Shown here: in pieces, positions 58,942 through 64,000 of the stretch | How positions within the stretch are numbered: position 1 is the stretch's first letter | Layout: every line of letters starts with the position of its first letter | From: Sacculina carcini | Lineage: Eukaryota; Arthropoda; Thecostraca; Sacculinidae | Assembly: GCA_916048095.2 (NCBI GenBank) | Contig: OU696588.1 | Span: 7,897,790-7,961,789, forward strand | Length of the DNA: 64,000 bases | Direction of reading: 5' to 3' | Position numbers and translations under genes: made by a program | The notes under the pieces: model-generated | What the model saw: the letters and a program-made list of their open reading frames with translations, nothing else | Databases searched by the model: none | Told to the model about the DNA's origin: nothing

Positions 58942-59885
58942 CTCAAGGTCACCTTGGCTGATGCAATGCACACACCATGATACCGCGCTGACGTCTGCGC
59001 ATGCGCAGTACATCAAACACATTCCCCGCCAGTCTGGCGCCATCTCAGGGTAACCTTGGATGGTGCACAATCACGCACCGCGCACGTGATACCGCGCTGA
59101 CGTCTGCGCATGCGCAGTTTGAACAAATCATTGTTATAGACATCTTCTACCATCCACCGTCTATTCACCCGTTTAAACACACTTGATAGATATTTTTCAA
59201 ATTAATTTCATTATATTTTTAAATCAACTTGTTTTAACACAACTAATTATCATAACCTAATATAATAAACATTAATATAACCAATGCGCGCGCCACAATT
59301 GTATCATGTGCATTTGTCTCAGAACTCTAAATTAATTTAGTTAACATAACCAAATATAATAAACATTAATATATCTAATACGTGCGCCACAATTGTATCA
59401 TGTGCGCCACAAGTGTCTCACAATTCTATATATTAATTGTACACTTGTGCTTGCGCACTATATATACCACATATAAACCATCTCTCTTGAACATCTACAA
59501 TGGCCGGACCGCGTCAGACTCTGCTCGAACCCCGAGAACCTCGGTTCGAATCCCAGCCAGGTAATAACTTTCTTCACTCAACACTAAACTCTACACACAA
59601 ATAATCGAAATAAATTGGATGAATTAAAGAAAATAAAGAAAATAAAGAAAATAAAGAAAATAAAGAAAATAAAGAAAATAAAGAAAATAAAGAAAATAAA
59701 GAAAATAAAGAAAATAAAGAAAATAAAGAAAATAAAGAAAATAAAGAAAATAAAGAAATAAAGAAAATAAAGAAAATAAAGAAAATAAAAAAAATAAAGA
59801 AAATAAAGAAAATAAAGAAAATAAAGAAAATAAAGAAAATAAAGAAAATAAAGAAAATAAAGAAAATAAAGAAAATAAAGAAAAT
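58942..59885 (+). repeat. Monomer 37 (GATAGATATT subfamily)
   Basis: Core 58942-59626 carries CTTGATAGATATT, ATAACCAATGCGCG, TTAACATAACC and GTACACTTGTG. The tRNA-like block is decayed (GCGTCAGAC, CCGAGAACCTCGG). Tail 59627-59885 (259 bp) includes one 8-bp unit near 59751, which explains its unusual length class, and one AAATAAAAA unit. Confidence 0.95.
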
Positions 59886-60487
59886 CTCAAGGTCACCTTG
59901 GCTGATGCAATGCACACACCATGATACCGCGCTGACGTCTGCGCATGCGCAGTACATCAAACACATTCCCCGCCAGTCTGGCGCCATCTCAGGGTAACCT
60001 TGGATGGTGCACAATCACGCACCGCGCACGTGATACCGCGCTGACGTCTGCGCATGCGCAGTTTGAACAAATCATTGTTATAGACATCTTCTACCATCCA
60101 CCGTCTATTCACCCGTTTAAACACACTTGATAGATATTTTTCAAATTAATTTCATTATATTTTTAAATCAACTTGTTTTAACACAACTAATTATCATAAC
60201 CTAATATAATAAACATTAATATAACCAATGCGCGCGCCACAATTGTATCATGTGCATTTGTCTCAGAACTCTAAATTAATTTAGTTAACATAACCAAATA
60301 TAATAAACATTAATATATCTAATACGTGCGCCACAATTGTATCATGTGCGCCACAAGTGTCTCACAATTCTATATATTAATTGTACACTTGTGCTTGCGC
60401 ACTATATATACCACATATAAACCATCTCTCTTGAACATCTACAATGGCCGGACCGCGTAAGACTCTGCTCGAACCCCGAAAACCTCG
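59886..60487 (+). repeat. Monomer 38, core truncated at the inversion
   Basis: The core starts at 59886 and stops in the B box (CCTCGGTTC) where the inverted arm begins. It has the same subfamily markers as the previous monomer and CCCGAAAACCTCGG in the hairpin. No tail follows. Confidence 0.93.
60437..60487. other. Spacer of a 551-bp-arm palindrome (inversion junction)
   Basis: Arms 59886-60436 and 60488-61038 are reverse complements of equal length, 551 bp each, separated by this 51-bp spacer. The join falls on GTTC, present both in the B box of the left copy and in the reverse complement of CTTGAAC, so four bases of microhomology mark the breakpoint. Both arms share GATAGATATT and CCAATGCGCG, but differ at GTTAACA/GTTAGCA and CACTTGTG/CACTCGTG. 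Confidence 0.9.
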
Positions 60488-61038
60488 GTTCAAGAGAGAT
60501 GGTTTATATGTGGTATATATAGTGCGCAAGCACGAGTGTACAATTAATATATAGAATTGTGAGACACTTGTGGCGCACATGATACAATTGTGGCGCACGT
60601 ATTAGATATATTAATGTTTATTATATTTGGTTATGCTAACTAAATTAATTTAGAGTTCTGAGACAAATGCACATGATACAATTGTGGCGCGCGCATTGGT
60701 TATATTAATGTTTATTATATTAGGTTATGATAATTAGTTGTGTTAAAACAAGTTGATTTAAAAATATAATGAAATTAATTTGAAAAATATCTATCAAGTG
60801 TGTTTAAACGGGTGAATAGACGGTGGATGGTAGAAGATGTCTATAACAATGATTTGTTCAAACTGCGCATGCGCAGACGTCAGCGCGGTATCACGTGCGC
60901 GGTGCGTGATTGTGCACCATCCAAGGTTACCCTGAGATGGCGCCAGACTGGCGGGGAATGTGTTTGATGTACTGCGCATGCGCAGACGTCAGCGCGGTAT
61001 CATGGTGTGTGCATTGCATCAGCCAAGGTGACCTTGAG
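60488..61038 (-). repeat. Inverted partial core (right arm of palindrome)
   Basis: Reverse complement of core offsets 1-551, from the CTCTCTTGAAC segment back to CTCAAGG. It carries the GATAGATATT and CCAATGCGCG markers of the 58942-60487 subfamily but not its TTAACATAACC or GTACACTTGTG, so it came from a close relative, not directly from those two copies. Confidence 0.93.
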
Positions 61039-62869
61039 ATTTTCTTTATTTTCTTTATTTTCTTTATTTCTTTATTTTCTTTATTTTCTTTATTTTCTTT
61101 ATTTTCTTTATTTTCTTTATTTTCTTTATTTTCTTTATTTTCTTTATTTTCTTTATTTTCTTTATTTTCTTTATTTTCTTTATTTTCTTTATTTTCTTTA
61201 TTTTCTTTATTTTCTTTATTTTCTTTATTTTCTTTATTTTCTTTATTTTCTTTATTTTCTTTATTTTCTTTATTTTCTTTATTTTCTTTATTTTCTTTAT
61301 TTTCTTTTTTTTTCTTTTTTTTCTTTTTTTTCTTTATTTTCTTTATTTTCTTTTTTTTCTTTTTTTTCTTTTTTTTCTTTTTTTTCTTTATTTTCTTTAT
61401 TTTCTTTATTTTCTTTATTTTCTTTATTTTCTTTATTTTCTTTATTTTCTTTATTTTCTTTATTTTCTTTATTTTCTTTATTTTCTTTATTTTCTTTATT
61501 TTCTTTATTTTCTTTATTTTCTTTATTTTCTTTATTTTCTTTATTTTCTTTATTTTCTTTATTTTCTTTATTTTCTTTTTTTTCTTTTTTTTCTTTTTTT
61601 TCTTTTTTTTCTTTTTTTTCTTTTTTTTCTTTTTTTTCTTTTTTTTCTTTTTTTTCTTTATTTTCTTTATTTTCTTTATTTTCTTTATTTTCTTTATTTT
61701 CTTTATTTTCTTTATTTTCTTTATTTTCTTTATTTTCTTTATTTTCTTTATTTTCTTTATTTTCTTTATTTTCTTTATTTTCTTTATTTTCTTTATTTTC
61801 TTTATTTTCTTTATTTTCTTTATTTTCTTTATTTTCTTTATTTTCTTTATTTTCTTTATTTTCTTTATTTTCTTTATTTTCTTTATTTTCTTTATTTTCT
61901 TTATTTTCTTTATTTTCTTTATTTTCTTTATTTTCTTTATTTTCTTTATTTTCTTTATTTTCTTTATTTTCTTTATTTTCTTTATTTTCTTTATTTTCTT
62001 TATTTTCTTTATTTTCTTTATTTTCTTTATTTTCTTTATTTTCTTTATTTTCTTTATTTTCTTTATTTTCTTTATTTTCTTTATTTTCTTTATTTTCTTT
62101 ATTTTCTTTATTTTCTTTATTTTCTTTATTTTCTTTATTTTCTTTATTTTCTTTATTTTCTTTATTTTCTTTATTTTCTTTATTTTCTTTATTTTCTTTA
62201 TTTTCTTTATTTTCTTTATTTTCTTTATTTTCTTTATTTTCTTTATTTTCTTTATTTTCTTTTTTTTCTTTTTTTTCTTTTTTTTCTTTTTTTTCTTTTT
62301 TTCTTTTTTTTCTTTTTTTTTCTTTTTTTCTTTTTTTTCTTTTTTTCTTTTTTTCTTTTTTTTCTTTATTTTCTTTATTTTCTTTATTTTCTTTATTTTC
62401 TTTATTTTCTTTATTTTCTTTATTTTCTTTATTTTCTTTATTTTCTTTATTTTCTTTATTTTCTTTATTTTCTTTATTTTTCTTTATTTTCTTTATTTTC
62501 TTTATTTTCTTTATTTTCTTTATTTTCTTTATTTTCTTTATTTTCTTTATTTTCTTTATTTTCTTTATTTTCTTTATTTTCTTTATTTTCTTTATTTTCT
62601 TTATTTTCTTTATTTTCTTTATTTTCTTTATTTTCTTTATTTTCTTTATTTTCTTTATTTTCTTTATTTTCTTTATTTTCTTTATTTTCTTTATTTTCTT
62701 TATTTTCTTTATTTTCTTTATTTTCTTTATTTTCTTTATTTTCTTTATTTTCTTTATTTTCTTTATTTTCTTTATTTTCTTTATTTTCTTTATTTTCTTT
62801 ATTTCTTATTTTCTTTATTTTCTTTATTTTCTTTATTTTCTTTATTTTCTTTATTTTCTTTATTTTCTT
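61039..62869 (-). repeat. Inverted 9-bp tail with clustered T-rich variant blocks
   Basis: 1831 bp of ATTTTCTTT (reverse complement of AAAGAAAAT). TTTTTTTTC units occur in clusters: three then four units near 61306-61390, about nine near 61570-61660, and a degenerate cluster near 62260-62362 where 8-, 9- and 10-bp units mix. One TATTTTTC unit near 62475 and one short TTTCTTATT unit near 62803 shift the phase. Confidence 0.95.
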
Positions 62870-63554
62870 TAATTCATCCAATTTATTTCGATTATTTGTG
62901 TGTAGAGTTTAGTGTTGAGTGAAGAAAGTTATTACCTGGCTGGGATTCGAACCGAGGTCCTCGGGGTTCGAGCAGAGTCTTACGCGGTCCGGCCACTGTA
63001 GATGTTCGAGAGAGATGGTTTATATGTGGTATATATAGTGCGCAAGCACGAGTGTACAATTAATATATAGAATTGTGAGACACTTGTGGCGCACATGATA
63101 CAATTGTGGCGCACGTATTAGATATATTAATGTTTATTATATTTGCTTATGCTAACTAAATTAATTTAGAGTTCTGAGACAAATGCAGATGATACAATTG
63201 TGGCGCGCGTATTGGGTATATTAATGTTTATTATATTAGGTTATGATAATTAGTTGTGTTAAAACAAGTTGATTAAAAAATATAATGAAATTAATTTGAA
63301 AAATATTTATCAAGTGTGTTTAAACGAGTGAATAGACGGTGGATGGTAGAAGATGTCTATAACAATGATTTTTTCAAACTGCGCATGCGCAGACGTCAGC
63401 GCGGTATCACGTGCGCGGTGCGTGATTGTGCACCATCCAAGGTTACCCTGAGATGGCGCCAGACTGGCGGGGAATGTGTTTGATGTACTGCGCATGCGCA
63501 GACGTCAGCGCGGTATCATGATGTGTGCATTGCATCAGCCAAGGTGACCTTGAG
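62870..63554 (-). repeat. Inverted full core
   Basis: A complete 685-bp core in reverse orientation. The start codon of the small frame in the tRNA-like block is lost (ACAGTGGCC instead of ACAATGGCC) and CTCTCTTGAAC reads CTCTCTCGAAC. It shares TATTTTTTAATC with the insert-type cores at 16347, 19372 and 22364, and ATCTGCATTT with the terminal fragment. Confidence 0.95.
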
Positions 63555-63750
63555 ATTTTCTTTATTTTCTTTATTTTCTTTATTTCTTTATTTTCTTTAT
63601 TTTCTTTATTTTCTTTATTTTCTTTATTTTCTTTATTTTCTTTATTTTCTTTATTTTCTTTATTTTCTTTATTTTCTTTATTTTCTTTATTTTCTTTATT
63701 TTCTTTATTTTCTTTATTTTCTTTATTTTCTTTATTTTCTTTATTTTCTT
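63555..63750 (-). repeat. Inverted short tail
   Basis: 196 bp of ATTTTCTTT units with one 8-bp unit after the third unit, as in the other inverted tail. It stops abruptly at GAAATGAAATGG. Confidence 0.93.
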
Positions 63751-64000
63751 GAAATGAAATGGAAATGAGAAATGTTTATTATATTCATTGTATGTTTATT
63801 TCTTTCTAGAAATGTTTATTATATTTGCTTATGCTAACTAAATTAATTTAGAGTTCTGAGACAAATGCAGATGATACAATTGTGGCGCGCGTATTGGGTA
63901 TATTAATGTTTATTATATTAGGTTATGATAATTAGTTGTGTTAAAACAAGTTGATTAAAATTATGATAATTAGTTGTGTTAAAACAAGTTGATTAAAAAA
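63751..64000 (-). repeat. Broken terminal fragment with nested duplication
   Basis: 63751-63808 is unfamiliar sequence (GAAATGAAATGGAAATG and T-rich bases). From about 63809 it matches the inverted core at 63134-63277, including its private TTTGCTTATGC and GCAGATGATAC variants. The last 80 bp contains a direct repeat of about 40 bp (TTATGATAATTAGTTGTG...), so the fragment has been rearranged at least twice. It could be an array edge or an assembly artefact. Confidence 0.8.

Larger units (their letters stand above)
1..60487 (+). repeat. Forward-oriented satellite array of core plus 9-bp tail monomers
   Basis: About 38 consecutive monomers share one order: a 685-bp core beginning CTCAAGGTCACC and ending GGATGAATTA, then a tail of 9-bp units. 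Complete standard cores are 685 bp in every copy I measured, except one with an 18-bp duplication (42774-43476). Five cores carry a 1.1-kb replacement and two carry a hAT element. Tails range from 35 to 1993 bp. Cores differ by only a few substitutions, so the array is young or actively homogenised. Long reading frames across it are low-complexity products of the 9-bp period and are not genes. Confidence 0.97.
60488..63750 (-). repeat. Reverse-oriented part of the satellite array
   Basis: From 60488 every element is the reverse complement of the forward array: partial core 60488-61038, tail 61039-62869, full 685-bp core 62870-63554, tail 63555-63750. Both inverted tails have one 8-bp unit (TTTCTTTA) after the third unit from the core edge, so they look like siblings. 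The switch of orientation is either a true inversion or inverted duplication, or an assembly join. Confidence 0.95.

Overview
The window is a eukaryotic satellite array from end to end. I find no intact host gene. Three things suggest an animal genome: a tRNA-like block with a perfect B box, 3'-terminal fragments of a non-LTR retrotransposon, and two copies of a hAT-type DNA transposon. I cannot name a phylum from the sequence alone.

The basic monomer has two parts. The first is a core of 685 bp, the same length in nearly every complete standard copy. The second is a tail of 9-bp units, mostly AAAGAAAAT, that varies from 35 bp to about 2 kb. Core offsets (reference copy 17968-18652): 1-180 is GC/CpG-rich and holds a 31-bp element given twice, each copy containing TGACGTCT and the palindrome CTGCGCATGCGCAG. 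Offsets 180-515 are AT-rich with a 58-bp imperfect direct repeat. Offsets 518-525 are TATATATA. Offsets 559-617 are the tRNA-like block (A-box-like sequence and B box GGTTCGAATCC). A short AT-rich segment then leads into the tail. The last part of each monomer therefore looks like a tRNA-derived SINE whose simple tail has expanded into the satellite.

Layout. 1-5402: standard monomers with mosaic tails. 5403-7031: first copy of a variant core in which 209 bp is replaced by a 1.1-kb insert (exon-like piece, 30-bp minisatellite, retrotransposon tail on the minus strand). 7032-16346: standard monomers, including four nearly identical cores at 10569-15591 with very different tail lengths. 16347-26991: variant and standard monomers alternate as a dimer of about 3.0 kb. 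26992-52385: standard monomers of several subfamilies. 52386-58941: two consecutive monomers carrying the same hAT insertion with the same 8-bp target duplication. 58942-60487: a distinct subfamily. At 60488 the array flips, giving a palindrome with 551-bp arms and a 51-bp spacer. The rest is in reverse orientation and ends in a broken, partly duplicated fragment (63751-64000).

The parts do not form a metabolic or protein system. They record how the array evolved: transposons landed once, and the altered monomers were then copied by tandem duplication and exchange. The core also has the layout of a possible Pol III unit (TATA, A and B boxes, an A-rich downstream stretch with almost no T-run, and a T5 run about 255 bp into the next core). 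Transcription is an inference that needs RNA data.
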